Positions 17,959 through 26,499 are shown, numbered from the stretch's first letter. The stretch is 64,000 nt of DNA from Nocardioides sp. LHD-245 (GCF_030929495.1 NZ_JAVFWN010000003.1:248001-312000), one strand, 5' to 3'. A program made the numbers and translations. Notes: generated by a model from the letters alone, not told the origin.

Positions 17959-18714
17959 TCATCGCTCCTCGGCGACAGAACCCTCCACGGCACCCTCGGT
18001 GGAGCTCGCGAGCTCCTTGCGGCGCTTGGCGGCGGGGCGCTTGTGGCGCCACCACTCCCACCCCAGCGGGACCGCGGAGAAGGCGAGGATCGCGAGCGTG
18101 ACGTAGTCGATGTTCTCGCCCAGCGCCGGGATCGCGGCACCGAGGAAGTAGCCCAGCAGCGTGATGGAGACGACCCACAGGACGGCGCCGATCGCGCTCC
18201 AGGTGAAGAACCGGCGGCGCTCCATCATGGTGACGCCCGCGACGACGGTGATGTAGGTGCGCACGAACGGCACGAACCGGCCGATCACGAGGGCCTTGTT
18301 GCCGTGCTTGTCGAAGAAGGCGCTGGTGTTGTCGAAGTACTTCTTCTTCAGGATCCGGCCCTCGCGCTCGTAGAGCGGCGGGCCGAGCTTGCGGCCGATC
18401 TCGTAGCCCGCGACATTGCCGGCGAAGGCCGCGATGATGAGCAGCGCCATCGCGATGACCAGCTCGACCGGCTCGTTCGAGATCCCGACGACGGAGTAGC
18501 CGGTCTTGTTGCTGCCCGCGATGAACAGCCCGAGGGCGAACAGCAGCGTGTCGCCGGGCAGGAACGGGAAGAAGAGACCGCACTCGACGAAGACGATGCC
18601 GATCGCTATCCAGATGAACATGGTGCCGTACTCATGCTGCAGCCACTCGGGATCGAGCCACTTGATGCCGAGCAGCATCGGCACGACGAGCGGGGTCGCG
18701 ACCAGCGAGTTCAC
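17959..18714 (-). CDS. DedA family membrane protein
   Basis: A 251-residue integral membrane protein of the DedA/SNARE-associated family, thought to move lipid carriers such as undecaprenyl phosphate or phospholipid across the membrane. Seen motifs: VECGLFFPFLPGDTLLF (the conserved acidic residue and the PGD turn), GNVAGYEIGRKLG, and FGRFVPFVRTY-like GRFVPFVRTYITVVAGVTMM with the essential arginines. The C-terminus is a charged cytoplasmic tail (HKRPAAKRRKE). The start at 18714 is an ATG that leaves a short N-terminus before the first hydrophobic segment. Function is by family only. Confidence 0.9.
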   Translation of the reverse strand: MNSLVATPLVVPMLLGIKWLDPEWLQHEYGTMFIWIAIGIVFVECGLFFPFLPGDTLLFALGLFIAGSNKTGYSVVGISNEPVELVIAMALLIIAAFAGNVAGYEIGRKLGPPLYEREGRILKKKYFDNTSAFFDKHGNKALVIGRFVPFVRTYITVVAGVTMMERRRFFTWSAIGAVLWVVSITLLGYFLGAAIPALGENIDYVTLAILAFSAVPLGWEWWRHKRPAAKRRKELASSTEGAVEGSVAEER

Positions 18715-18753
18715 GGCGCCACGCTACCCGTCACCGCCCAACGGGTTGGTCGA

Positions 18754-18759
18754 TAGGGT
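18754..18759 (+). promoter_or_regulatory. -10 box of a leaderless promoter (SpoU methyltransferase)
   Basis: TAGGGT ends 7 bases before the GTG at 18767 and no ribosome-binding sequence is present, which fits a leaderless transcript. Confidence 0.4.
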
Positions 18760-18766
18760 CGGGTTC

Positions 18767-19447
18767 GTGGTCGAGGAGGAGCGGGCGCCGTACGACCCGA
18801 TGCCCCACGGGCAGCCCGAGGTCGGGGTCGGTCCGTGGCCCGGACCGTGGCCCGAGGGGGCCGGCAGCGAGGTCTACGACGAGGCGCTGCTGCGTGACGG
18901 GGACCGGCGCAATGTCGTCGACCGCTACCGCTACTGGACGGTCGAGGCGATCGTCGCCGACCTCGATCAGCGCCGGCACGGCTTCCACGTCGCGATCGAG
19001 AACTGGCAGCACGACTTCAACATCGGCACCATCGTGCGCTCCGCCAACGCCTTCCTCGCCGCCGAGGTGCACATCGTCGGCAATCGTCGTTGGAACCGCC
19101 GCGGCGCGATGGTCACCGACCGCTACCAGCACGTCCGGCACCACCCCGGCGTCGCCGACCTCCACGCCTACCTGGCCGAGTCCGACGTCCCGCTGCTCGG
19201 CATCGACAACCTGCCCGGCTCCGACCACCTCGAGACGATGGTGCTGCCGGAGCGGGTCTGCTTCCTGTTCGGCCAGGAGGGCCCCGGGCTCTCGGAGGGC
19301 GCGCGGGAGGCGTGCGACGGGACCTTCTCCATCGCCCAGTTCGGCTCGACCCGGTCGATCAACGCCTCCGCCGCCGCGGCCATCGCCATGCACTCCTGGG
19401 TGCGCCAGCACGCCGACCTCGGCGGCGACGGGGCCTGGCGGGGCTGA
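18767..19447 (+). CDS. SpoU/TrmH-family RNA 2'-O-methyltransferase
   Basis: A 226-residue SPOUT-class enzyme that would methylate a ribose in tRNA or rRNA using S-adenosylmethionine. Start GTG 18767 (VVEEERAPYD). The SPOUT motifs are NWQHDFNIGTIVRSANAFLA (motif 1, with N and R), VCFLFGQEGPGLSEG (motif 2) and GSTRSINASAAAAIAM (motif 3, the trefoil knot). A short acidic/Pro-rich N-terminal extension of about 45 residues precedes the domain. The target RNA cannot be told from sequence. It is convergent with the sigma-factor gene, only 7 bp away. Confidence 0.88.
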   Translation: MVEEERAPYDPMPHGQPEVGVGPWPGPWPEGAGSEVYDEALLRDGDRRNVVDRYRYWTVEAIVADLDQRRHGFHVAIENWQHDFNIGTIVRSANAFLAAEVHIVGNRRWNRRGAMVTDRYQHVRHHPGVADLHAYLAESDVPLLGIDNLPGSDHLETMVLPERVCFLFGQEGPGLSEGAREACDGTFSIAQFGSTRSINASAAAAIAMHSWVRQHADLGGDGAWRG

Positions 19448-19454
19448 GGCCGGG

Positions 19455-19952
19455 TCAGCCGGTCTCGACCTCCGCCAGCCGGCCCCGCAGCGCGGCCAGG
19501 CCGCGTGAGGTGTGGCTCTTGACCGTGCCCTCGGAGATGCCGAGCTCGGCGGCGACCTCGGCGACCGGGAGCCCGAGCCAGTGGCGCAGCAGTACGACGG
19601 CCCGCTGCTGGGCGGGCAGCTCCTGGAGCGCCGCGACGAGCGAGTCGCGGTCCTCGACACCGAGTCCGGGAGAGGCGGCGAGCTCGGGCAGGGTGTCGGT
19701 CGGGACCTCGCGTCGTACGGCGCGCCGGGACTCGTCGATGGCGGCGTTGAGCAGGATCTTGCGGACGTAGGCGTCCTCGGTCCCGTTGCGGGAGACCCGT
19801 GGCCAGGCGACGTAGAGCCGGACCAGCGCGGTCTGCACGAGATCGTCGGCGCGGTGCCAGTCGCCGCACATGCCGTAGGCGATCCGGCGCAGCTGGTCGC
19901 GACGGACGGTGGCGAACTCGACGTACGCCGCCTCGCGCTGGGTGCGCCTCAC
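19455..19952 (-). CDS. SigE-family ECF RNA polymerase sigma factor
   Basis: A 165-residue ECF sigma factor. The start is GTG 19952, which overlaps the TGA of the gene before it (GTGA, 4 bp), so translation is coupled. Region 2 is VEFATVRRDQLRRIAYG through ADDLVQTALVRLYVAWPRV. Region 4 is ELPAQQRAVVLLRHWLGLPVAEVAAELGISEGTVKSHTSRGLAAL, with the helix-turn-helix that reads the -35 element. This is the SigE/SigK-like family expanded in actinobacteria. The gene order is unusual because the membrane partner comes first and sigma second. No canonical zinc anti-sigma motif is present in the partner. Confidence 0.88.
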   Translation of the reverse strand: MRRTQREAAYVEFATVRRDQLRRIAYGMCGDWHRADDLVQTALVRLYVAWPRVSRNGTEDAYVRKILLNAAIDESRRAVRREVPTDTLPELAASPGLGVEDRDSLVAALQELPAQQRAVVLLRHWLGLPVAEVAAELGISEGTVKSHTSRGLAALRGRLAEVETG

Positions 19953-20803
19953 CGGCCGGTCCGGAGGAAGTCGACGAAGCCGGTCATCGTGCCGCGCCCC
20001 GCGGTCGGCGGGTAGTCGGTCTCGACGGTCAGCAGGGTCAGGTCGTCGACCTGGTGGGCCACACCCCACACCTGCTCGGAGCCGACCCGCAGCCGGACCG
20101 GCACGCCACCGGAGAGGAAGGGCAGCGGGTCGCCCTGGCGCATCAGCCGCACGCCGTACCGGGCCTCGAGCCGGCCGTCGTCGCCGAAGGCGACGAGCTG
20201 GTCGGTGGATCCGGTGAAGAGCAGGTCCGCCTGGTAGGCGACCCAGCTGTCCAGGTCGGGGAAGACGCCGCTCGCCTCGGGATCGGCGACCCCGCTGCCG
20301 CTCTGGGAGGCGCTGCTGCCGTCGTCCTCGGCCCCGGCCTTGTAGAGCATGGTCCAGACGACCTGGTCACCGTTGCGGACGGCGAGTGCGATCGACGCGA
20401 CGATGCGGGAGTCGTCGTCGAGCTCACTGCCGGTGATCGGCTCGTTGACGCGGTCGACCACGGTCCAGCCGCGCTGCACGAGCGTGTCACCCGTCTGGGC
20501 GTCGTACCCGACGGGGAAGTCGGCGGATAGGTCGCCGGTCGCGTGGAGGTCGTCGGTGCGGATCCCCTCGGCCGCCGCGACCTGGAGCGTCCGGTCCTCG
20601 CGGTGCTCGCCCGACGGGCCGGTCGCGGCCCACAGGGTGCCGCCCGCGACGAGCGCGAGGGTCAGGGCCGCTCCGCCCCGGGCCAGCCGGCGGCGGCGTA
20701 CGGCGCGGCGGCCGGCGCCGATCGTCGTGCCGATCTCGAAGGTCGCGGGCGGGGTACGCGGCTCACCGAGGGCCGTCTGAAGCCGGTCGCTGATGTCCTG
20801 CAC
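19949..20803 (-). CDS. Single-pass membrane protein cotranscribed with the SigE-type sigma factor (putative anti-sigma or signal protein)
   Basis: A 284-residue protein starting at GTG 20803 behind GGAGG. A short cytoplasmic N-terminus (about 40 residues, basic: RRAVRRRRLARGG) precedes one membrane helix (AALTLALVAGGTLWAA), and the rest lies outside the cell. The extracellular part has no motif I recognise. This layout (short cytoplasmic end, one helix, extracellular domain, 4-bp overlap with a sigma gene) is that of anti-sigma factors or sigma-linked sensors, but the HxxxCxxC motif of zinc anti-sigma factors is absent, so this function is inferred from position alone. Confidence 0.6.
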   Translation of the reverse strand: MQDISDRLQTALGEPRTPPATFEIGTTIGAGRRAVRRRRLARGGAALTLALVAGGTLWAATGPSGEHREDRTLQVAAAEGIRTDDLHATGDLSADFPVGYDAQTGDTLVQRGWTVVDRVNEPITGSELDDDSRIVASIALAVRNGDQVVWTMLYKAGAEDDGSSASQSGSGVADPEASGVFPDLDSWVAYQADLLFTGSTDQLVAFGDDGRLEARYGVRLMRQGDPLPFLSGGVPVRLRVGSEQVWGVAHQVDDLTLLTVETDYPPTAGRGTMTGFVDFLRTGR

Positions 20804-20919
20804 GGGTCCTCCGGGGGTCGGAACGATTCACTCAACCACGGATACGCACGCCGATCCCGATCGGTTGTCACGGTAGGTTGAGACGGACGTAACCGGACCC
20901 CGCGCAGGAGCCAGCCAGC

Positions 20920-21951
20920 ATGCCTATCGCCACCCCTGAGAAGTACGCCGAGATGCTCGACGCCGCGAAGGCCGGCGCGTTCGCCTTCCCGGCCATCAAC
21001 GTGACGTCCTCGCAGACGCTCAACGCGGCGCTCAAGGGCTTCGCCGACGCTGGCTCCGACGGCATCGTGCAGGTGTCGACCGGCGGGGCGGAGTATCTCT
21101 CCGGTCCGTCCGTGAAGGACATGGTCACCGGGTCCGCCGCCTTCGCCGCGTACGCCGCCGAGGTCGCGAAGAACTACCCGGTCAACATCGCCCTGCACAC
21201 CGACCACTGCCCGAAGGACAAGCTCGACGGCTTCGTCCGCCCGCTGCTCGCGATCTCCGCCGAGCGCGTGGGTCGGGGCGAGGCGCCGCTGTTCCAGTCG
21301 CACATGTGGGACGGCTCCGCCGTACCGCTCGACGAGAACCTGCAGATCGCCGAGGAGCTGCTTGCCAAGGCGGCTGCGGCGCGGATCATCCTCGAGATCG
21401 AGGTCGGTGTCGTCGGCGGCGAGGAGGACGGCATCGTCGGGGCGATCGACGAGAAGCTCTACACGACGGCCGAGGACGCGCTGGCCACCGTGCGCGCGCT
21501 CGGGGTGGGGGAGAAGGGCCGCTACCTGACGGCTCTCACCTTCGGCAACGTCCACGGCGTCTACAAGCCGGGCAACGTCAAGCTCCGCCCCGAGATCCTG
21601 CGCGACGCGCAGGCCGCCGTCGTCGCCGAGCTCGGTCTCGCGGCGGACGCGAAGCCGTTCGACCTCGTCTTCCACGGCGGCTCCGGGTCCAGCGCGGAGG
21701 AGATCGCCGCCGCGGTCGACTACGGCGTGGTGAAGATGAACGTCGACACCGACACGCAGTACGCCTTCACCCGTCCCGCCGCCGACCACATGCTGCGCAA
21801 CTACGACGGCGTGCTGAAGGTCGACGGCGAGGTCGGCGACAAGAAGGCCTACGACCCGCGCGCCTGGGGCAAGGCCGCCGAGGCCGGCATGGCCGCCCGC
21901 GTCGTCGAGGCCGCCGAGAACCTGCGCTCGGCCGGCAAGACCGTCGGGTGA
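20920..21951 (+). CDS. fbaA: Class II fructose-bisphosphate aldolase
   Basis: A 343-residue zinc-dependent glycolytic enzyme that splits fructose 1,6-bisphosphate to dihydroxyacetone phosphate and glyceraldehyde 3-phosphate. The zinc ligands lie in HTDHCPKDKLDGF, and further class II motifs are FGNVHGVYKPGNVKL, FHGGSGSS and MNVDTDTQYAFT. AGGAG precedes the ATG. Length is normal for the long class II form. The following ilvA overlaps by 4 bp (GTGA), so the two form one transcript. Upstream lies the divergent sigma-factor operon. Confidence 0.95.
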   Translation: MPIATPEKYAEMLDAAKAGAFAFPAINVTSSQTLNAALKGFADAGSDGIVQVSTGGAEYLSGPSVKDMVTGSAAFAAYAAEVAKNYPVNIALHTDHCPKDKLDGFVRPLLAISAERVGRGEAPLFQSHMWDGSAVPLDENLQIAEELLAKAAAARIILEIEVGVVGGEEDGIVGAIDEKLYTTAEDALATVRALGVGEKGRYLTALTFGNVHGVYKPGNVKLRPEILRDAQAAVVAELGLAADAKPFDLVFHGGSGSSAEEIAAAVDYGVVKMNVDTDTQYAFTRPAADHMLRNYDGVLKVDGEVGDKKAYDPRAWGKAAEAGMAARVVEAAENLRSAGKTVG

Positions 21952-23243
21952 CGCAGACGCTTCCCACCGCCGCTGACGTCGACCGGGCGGCCGCCCTGCT
22001 GGGCGCGGTGATCCCGCCGACCCCGTTGCAGCGCGCCGACCGGCTCTCGGCCCTCACCGGGTTCGACGTCTGGCTCAAGCGCGAGGACCTGACCCCGGTC
22101 CGCTCGTACAAGGCGCGTGGCGCCTACACCGTGCTCGCGGGTCTCACCGAGGAGGAGCGCTCGCGCGGCGTGACCTGCGCGAGCGCCGGCAACCACGCCC
22201 AGGGCGTCGCCTTCGCCTGCGCCCGGGCAGGCGTGCACGCGACGATCTTCCTGCCGCGCACGACCCCGCGTCAGAAGCGGGACCGGGTCGCCGCCCTCGG
22301 CGGCGACCAGGTGGAGGTCGTCATCGCCGGCGAGGCGTACGACGACGCGGCGGTCGCGGCCGCCGACTTCGCAGCGGCCTCCGGGGCCACGGTGGTCCCG
22401 GCCTTCGACCACGCCGGGATCGTCGCCGGCCAGGGCACCGTGGCCGCCGAGATCCTGGCCCAGTCGGCCGAGCTCGGCTGGCAGCCCGACGCGCTGGTGC
22501 TCCCCGTGGGCGGTGCCGGGCTGATCGCCGGCTGCCTCACCGTGCTCGGGGAGCGGCTCCCCGGCGTACGCGTCGTCGCCGCCGAGCCGGCGGGCGCCGC
22601 CTCGCTGGCCGCGGCACTCGACGCCGGCGGTCCGGTCGAGCTCGACACCGTCGACCCGTTCGTCGACGGCGCCGCGGTGCGCCGGGTCGGCGACCTGACC
22701 TACCGGGCCGTCGCCGGGGCGGGCGCTCTGGTCGACCTGTCGATCGCGGCCGTGCCCGAGGGGCTGATCTGCGTGGAGATGCTCGACCTCTACCAGGTCG
22801 ACGGCATCATCGCCGAGCCCGCCGGTGCCCTGGCCCCCGCGGCCCTGCGCCTGCCGGCCGCCGACCCGGTCCTGGCGGGCCTCGCCCCCGGCTCCAGGGT
22901 CGTCGTGGTGGTCTCCGGCGGCAACAACGACGTCTCGCGCTACGCCGACATCGTCGAGCGGGCGTTGGTCCACGAGGGGCTCAAGCACTACTTCCTCGTC
23001 GAGTTCCCCCAGGAGCCGGGCGCGCTGCGCCGGTTCCTCGACGACGTGCTCGGTCCCGACGACGACATCACCCTCTTCGAGTACACCAAGCGCAACAGCC
23101 GGGAGACCGGCCCCGCGCTGGTCGGCATCGAGATGCAGTCGCCCGACGACCTCGCCGGGCTGCTGGCCCGGATGGAGGAGTCGCGGCTGCGGGTCGAGAA
23201 GGTCCCACCGGACAGCCCGCTGTTCGGGTTCGTGCTCTCCTGA
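21948..23243 (+). CDS. ilvA: Threonine ammonia-lyase (biosynthetic)
   Basis: A 431-residue PLP enzyme converting threonine to 2-oxobutanoate, first step of isoleucine synthesis. GTG 21948 overlaps the fba stop by 4 bp. PLP is held by the lysine in SYKARGAY (K55), with the phosphate loop PVGGAGLIAG and the SGGNNDVSRY block. After about residue 340 there is an ACT-like regulatory region (HYFLVEFPQEPGALRRFL, then DDDITLFEYTKRNSRETGPALVG), which in IlvA binds isoleucine for feedback control. This marks the biosynthetic form and not the short catabolic one. Coupling to an aldolase gene is odd metabolically but is seen directly. Confidence 0.9.
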   Translation: MTQTLPTAADVDRAAALLGAVIPPTPLQRADRLSALTGFDVWLKREDLTPVRSYKARGAYTVLAGLTEEERSRGVTCASAGNHAQGVAFACARAGVHATIFLPRTTPRQKRDRVAALGGDQVEVVIAGEAYDDAAVAAADFAAASGATVVPAFDHAGIVAGQGTVAAEILAQSAELGWQPDALVLPVGGAGLIAGCLTVLGERLPGVRVVAAEPAGAASLAAALDAGGPVELDTVDPFVDGAAVRRVGDLTYRAVAGAGALVDLSIAAVPEGLICVEMLDLYQVDGIIAEPAGALAPAALRLPAADPVLAGLAPGSRVVVVVSGGNNDVSRYADIVERALVHEGLKHYFLVEFPQEPGALRRFLDDVLGPDDDITLFEYTKRNSRETGPALVGIEMQSPDDLAGLLARMEESRLRVEKVPPDSPLFGFVLS

Positions 23244-23248
23244 GGCGT

Positions 23249-23268
23249 TGTAGACCCGATCGTCTACA
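23249..23268 (+). promoter_or_regulatory. Palindromic operator of the toxin-antitoxin pair
   Basis: TGTAGAC-CCGATC-GTCTACA forms perfect 7-bp arms around 6 bases, and the centre CGATCG is itself a palindrome. It sits where a -35 box would lie for the -10 box at 23274 and 17 bp before the antitoxin ATG. That is where a type II antitoxin would repress its own promoter. Confidence 0.6.
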
Positions 23269-23273
23269 GGAGC

Positions 23274-23279
23274 TACGCT
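23274..23279 (+). promoter_or_regulatory. -10 box of a leaderless promoter (antitoxin)
   Basis: TACGCT lies 6 bases before the ATG at 23286. The run of six Gs between them is too close to the ATG to serve as a ribosome site, so a leaderless start is likely. Confidence 0.4.
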
Positions 23280-23285
23280 GGGGGG

Positions 23286-23483
23286 ATGAGCGACACGACG
23301 ACGATCCGGGTCAGCCGCGCCACCCGCGACGCGCTCAACGACCTGGCCGCTCGGCGCGGCGAGACCGTGATCGACTCCGTCTCCCGTGCCGTGCGGTTGC
23401 TCGAACAAGAGGTGATCGGAGCCGACCTCGCCGCGCCACTGCGCGACGACGAGATCGCCTGGCTCGATGCTGACGCCGGGTGA
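23286..23483 (+). CDS. Ribbon-helix-helix antitoxin of a MazEF-like pair
   Basis: A 65-residue protein. The start MSDTTTIRVSRATRDALNDLAARRGET forms a ribbon-helix-helix: the strand TTIRVSR, then helix RDALNDLAARRG and helix VIDSVSRAVRLLEQEVI. The acidic tail (RDDEIAWLDADAG) would be the toxin-neutralising part. It overlaps the toxin gene by 17 bp and sits behind a perfect palindrome, so it should repress its own promoter alone and with the toxin. Antitoxin identity rests on the RHH fold together with the adjoining MazF-like gene. Confidence 0.8.
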   Translation: MSDTTTIRVSRATRDALNDLAARRGETVIDSVSRAVRLLEQEVIGADLAAPLRDDEIAWLDADAG

Positions 23484-23805
23484 CGTCGTCGAGCTGGATC
23501 TCGGCACTCCCGCGGGAGCCGAGGCGGGTCTGCGCAGGCCCGCCGTCGTGATCACCGCCGAGCGCATCCTCCGGGGTGGGCCGAACGTCATCCAGGTGGT
23601 CCCCCTCACCCGTGCGATCCGTGATAGTGGCTCCGAGGTCGCCGTCGAGCCTGATGAGCACAACGGGCTCATCGCGGTGTCCGCCGCGCAGTGCCAGCAC
23701 CTCCGCTCCGTCGCTACGTCGCGCGTGGGGGCGCGCGTCGGCAATGTCGGTCCGGTCGTGCTTCGGCAGATCCGGGACGTCGTGGCGACCATCAACGACG
23801 CCTGA
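23467..23805 (+). CDS. MazF/PemK-like endoribonuclease toxin
   Basis: A 112-residue protein with the MazF/PemK SH3-like fold: GDVVELDLGTPAGAEAGLRRPAVVI at the N-terminus, VVPLTRAIR in the middle and VSAAQCQHLRSVATSRV toward the end. These carry the arginine and Thr/Ser used for RNA cleavage in the family. The ATG at 23467 lies inside the antitoxin gene (17-bp overlap), so translation is coupled. It would cut mRNA at a short site that cannot be predicted from sequence. No other mobile-element trace surrounds the pair. Confidence 0.85.
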   Translation: MLTPGDVVELDLGTPAGAEAGLRRPAVVITAERILRGGPNVIQVVPLTRAIRDSGSEVAVEPDEHNGLIAVSAAQCQHLRSVATSRVGARVGNVGPVVLRQIRDVVATINDA

Positions 23806-23841
23806 GAGCGTCCGTCGGGTGAGCCCTTGCTTTCCCCGGGT

Positions 23842-25332
23842 TCAGTGCGTCGCGAAGCCCTCGTGCCGGGGCTTCTCGTAGAACATCACCGCGACTAGGC
23901 CGACGACATAGACCAGGGCGGGCAGCCACAGGGACTGCTGCATCGCCCGGCTGAACAGCTCGGCCACCTGCGGATCGGGGATCCGGGCCGCGCCGGCCTC
24001 GCCGTGGGCGGCGGAGCCGGGCAGGTAGTGCGCCAGCCGGCTGTCCATGATCACGGCGATCGCGGCGGCGCCGAGCACCGAGCCGACCTGACGGGTGGCG
24101 TTGTAGACGCCGGCTCCGGCTCCGGCCTGGTGCATCGGCAGGTTGCGGTTGGCGGTGGTCGCGGTCGGGGCCCAGATGAAGGCGTTCCCGACGCCGATCA
24201 GGGCCATCGGGACGGCGAGCTCCCACACGGGGACCCCGGGCTCGAGACGCCAGATGAGCGCGAGGAAGCCGACCAGGCTGGCCGCGAAGCCGAAGCCCAG
24301 CACCCGGCGCGGGTGCTGGCGGTCCGAGAGGCGGCCGACCAGCCGCGCGAGCAGGATCGACATCACCGCCATCGGGAGCATCAGCAGCGCCGCCTGGGTC
24401 GGCGAGTAGCCGCGCACGGCCTGGGCGTAGAGCATGAGGGGGAAGCCGAAGGACGCGGCGATGGCGCCCATGCAGGTGATGGCGATCGTGGACACCGAGA
24501 AGTTGCGGTCGCGGAACAGGTCGAGCGGCACCAGTGGCTCGGCGCGGTTGAGCCGCTGCCACACGATGAAGGCGACCAGGACGACGCTGCCGCCGGCGAT
24601 CATCGCGATGATCCAGCTCGCCCAGTCCTTCTGATGGCCCTCCTGGATGCCGAAGCAGAGCAGGAACATCGCCCCGCCGGACAGGGCCACCCCGATCCAG
24701 TCGAACCGGTGCGCATGGGTGGGCAGGGCCGGCACCAGCCGCCACGCCATCACGAAGGCGAGGAGACCGACCGGCAGGTTGACGAAGAAGATCCACTCCC
24801 AGCCCAGGCCGTCGGTCAGCACGCCGCCGAGCAGGGGGCCGACGACCATCGCCACACCGGCGGTGGCGCCCCAGACCGCCATCGCGCTGCCGCGCTGCGC
24901 CGGCGGGAAGATGCGGGTGATGATCGCCATCGTCTGGGGTGTCATCAGCGAGGCGCCGAGGCCCTGCACGACCCGCGCCACGATGAGTGCCTCGACGGTC
25001 GTCGTCAGACCGCAGGCCAGCGAGGCGAGGGTGAAGACCGTGAGACCGATGAGGTAGAGGTACTTCGCGCCGTAGCGGTCGCCGAGTCGTCCGGTGATGA
25101 GCACCGGGACGGCGTAGGCCAGCATGTAGGCGCTGGAGACCCACACGACGTCGTTGACCGACGCGTCGAGGTCCTCGATCAGGGTCGGCGTCGCCACGGT
25201 GACGATCGTGAGGTCGACCAGGATCATGAAGAACCCGAGGACCAGGGCCCACAGCGCGGGCCAGGGGTTGGTCGTCGCCTGTCCGGGAGCTGACGAGGCG
25301 ACGGGTCCGGGAGCGTTGCTGGTCACGAACAC
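23842..25332 (-). CDS. DHA2-family MFS drug exporter (EmrB/QacA type)
   Basis: A 496-residue transporter with about 14 predicted membrane segments, the number expected for the DHA2 proton-drug antiporters. Motif A-like loop GRLGDRYGAKYLY (about 79-91), motif C-like region VVGPLLGGVLTDGLGWEWIFFVNLPVG, and the early acidic residue in FFMILVDLTIVTVATPTL all agree. The start is ATG 25332. Substrate is unknown. No TetR or MarR regulator adjoins it. The divergent gene is the YhcG-like nuclease, 75 bp away. Confidence 0.9.
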   Translation of the reverse strand: MFVTSNAPGPVASSAPGQATTNPWPALWALVLGFFMILVDLTIVTVATPTLIEDLDASVNDVVWVSSAYMLAYAVPVLITGRLGDRYGAKYLYLIGLTVFTLASLACGLTTTVEALIVARVVQGLGASLMTPQTMAIITRIFPPAQRGSAMAVWGATAGVAMVVGPLLGGVLTDGLGWEWIFFVNLPVGLLAFVMAWRLVPALPTHAHRFDWIGVALSGGAMFLLCFGIQEGHQKDWASWIIAMIAGGSVVLVAFIVWQRLNRAEPLVPLDLFRDRNFSVSTIAITCMGAIAASFGFPLMLYAQAVRGYSPTQAALLMLPMAVMSILLARLVGRLSDRQHPRRVLGFGFAASLVGFLALIWRLEPGVPVWELAVPMALIGVGNAFIWAPTATTANRNLPMHQAGAGAGVYNATRQVGSVLGAAAIAVIMDSRLAHYLPGSAAHGEAGAARIPDPQVAELFSRAMQQSLWLPALVYVVGLVAVMFYEKPRHEGFATH

Positions 25333-25394
25333 CAGTCAACACCCGAACGCCGACAGGTCTTGCCCGCCGGTCAGCATGTGTCGAGGGCTGGTCC

Positions 25395-25400
25395 TAGCGT
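25395..25400 (+). promoter_or_regulatory. -10 box of a leaderless promoter (DUF1016 gene)
   Basis: TAGCGT ends 7 bases before the ATG at 25408 with no Shine-Dalgarno sequence between, which fits a leaderless transcript. Confidence 0.4.
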
Positions 25401-25407
25401 GCCGACC

Positions 25408-26499
25408 ATGACTCGGGACAGTGACGTCGAGATCGACGGCTATGCGGATCTGCTGGCCGACCTCAAGGCCAGGGTGCGGGGGACCCAGGTGCGCGCGGCG
25501 CGCGCCGCCAACGCCGAGGTGCTCCGGCTCTACTGGTCGATCGGCCGCGACATCCTCCGTCGCCAGCAGACGAACGGGTGGGGGAGCAAGGTCGTCACCC
25601 GACTGGCGGCGGACCTCCAGCGTGAGTTCCCCGACCAGCGTGGTTGGTCGCGGCGGAACCTTCTGTACATGCGGAAGGCCGCAGAGGTCTGGCCGACCGA
25701 GGTCGAGTTCGTGCAACAAGCCGTTGCACGATTGCCCTGGGGCCACGTCACGGTCCTCTTGAGCCGGCTCGATAGCCGCGAGGACCGCGACTGGTACGCC
25801 GCCCGAGCAGCCGAGGAGGGTTGGTCGCGCGGAGTCCTGGAGCACCAGATCAAGGTCGGTCTCCGAGGCGCCGTGGGGTCTGCGCCGTCGAACTTTCCGG
25901 CGGTGCTCGACGCGCCGGACTCGGACCTGGCTCAGCAACTGGTCAAGGACCCCTAGGTGTTCGAGCACCTGGCACTGGTCGAGAAGACCGACGAGCGCAA
26001 CGTCGAGCAGGCACTCATGGACCGCCTCCAGGACACCATGCTGGAGTTCGGCCGCGGCATGGCCTTCGTCGGCAGGCAGGTCCGTCTCACCGTGCCTGAC
26101 GACCGCAGCGATGAGGTCGACGAGTTCTACGTGGACCTGCTGTTCTTCTCCACCGAGCAATTGCGCTACGTGGTGGTCGAGCTCAAAGTGGGCAAGCTCG
26201 AGCCCGCGCACGTCGGCCAACTCGGGACGTACGTCGCCATCGTCGACGACCAGTACCGGCGGTCGCGGATCCACGCCCCGACGGTCGGCATCCTGCTCTG
26301 CACCGGGAAGAGCGGCCCGACCGTCCGTTACGCGCTGGCCTCCGCTGCCGCGCCGTTGGCGGTCGCGGACTACTTCGGACTTCCCGATGATGCACGGGCG
26401 GCACTGCCAAGAGCGGGCGAGCTCGAGGCTGTGCTGGTGGACGAGCTCTCGGACGGTCAGGGACGGCCGAGAGGGCCTGCGCAAGAATGGACGCCATGA
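25408..26499 (+). pseudogene. DUF1016 (YhcG-type PDDEXK) nuclease gene interrupted by one amber codon
   Basis: Two in-frame halves are separated only by TAG at 25954-25956. The first (25408-25953, 182 residues) is the YhcG N-terminal domain (LYWSIGRDILRRQ, then WSRRNLLYMRKAAE and WGHVTVLLSRL), ending with DSDLAQQLVKDP. The second (25957-26499) begins VFEHLALVEKTDERNVEQALMD and holds the PDDEXK nuclease core (YVDLLFF, then VVVELKVGKLEPAHVGQL). Intact family members read KDPYVFEHLAL here, so the stop replaces the tyrosine by a single base change. Otherwise the gene looks intact. It could be a recent inactivation, a sequencing error, or two chains made by restarting at the GTG right after the TAG. 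The final TGA overlaps the DUF3151 start (ATGA). Confidence 0.8.

Noticed and set aside
23249..26499. Genomic island around the toxin-antitoxin pair, exporter and nuclease gene
   Set aside because: No flanking repeats, integrase, transposase or tRNA; GC content drops only slightly.
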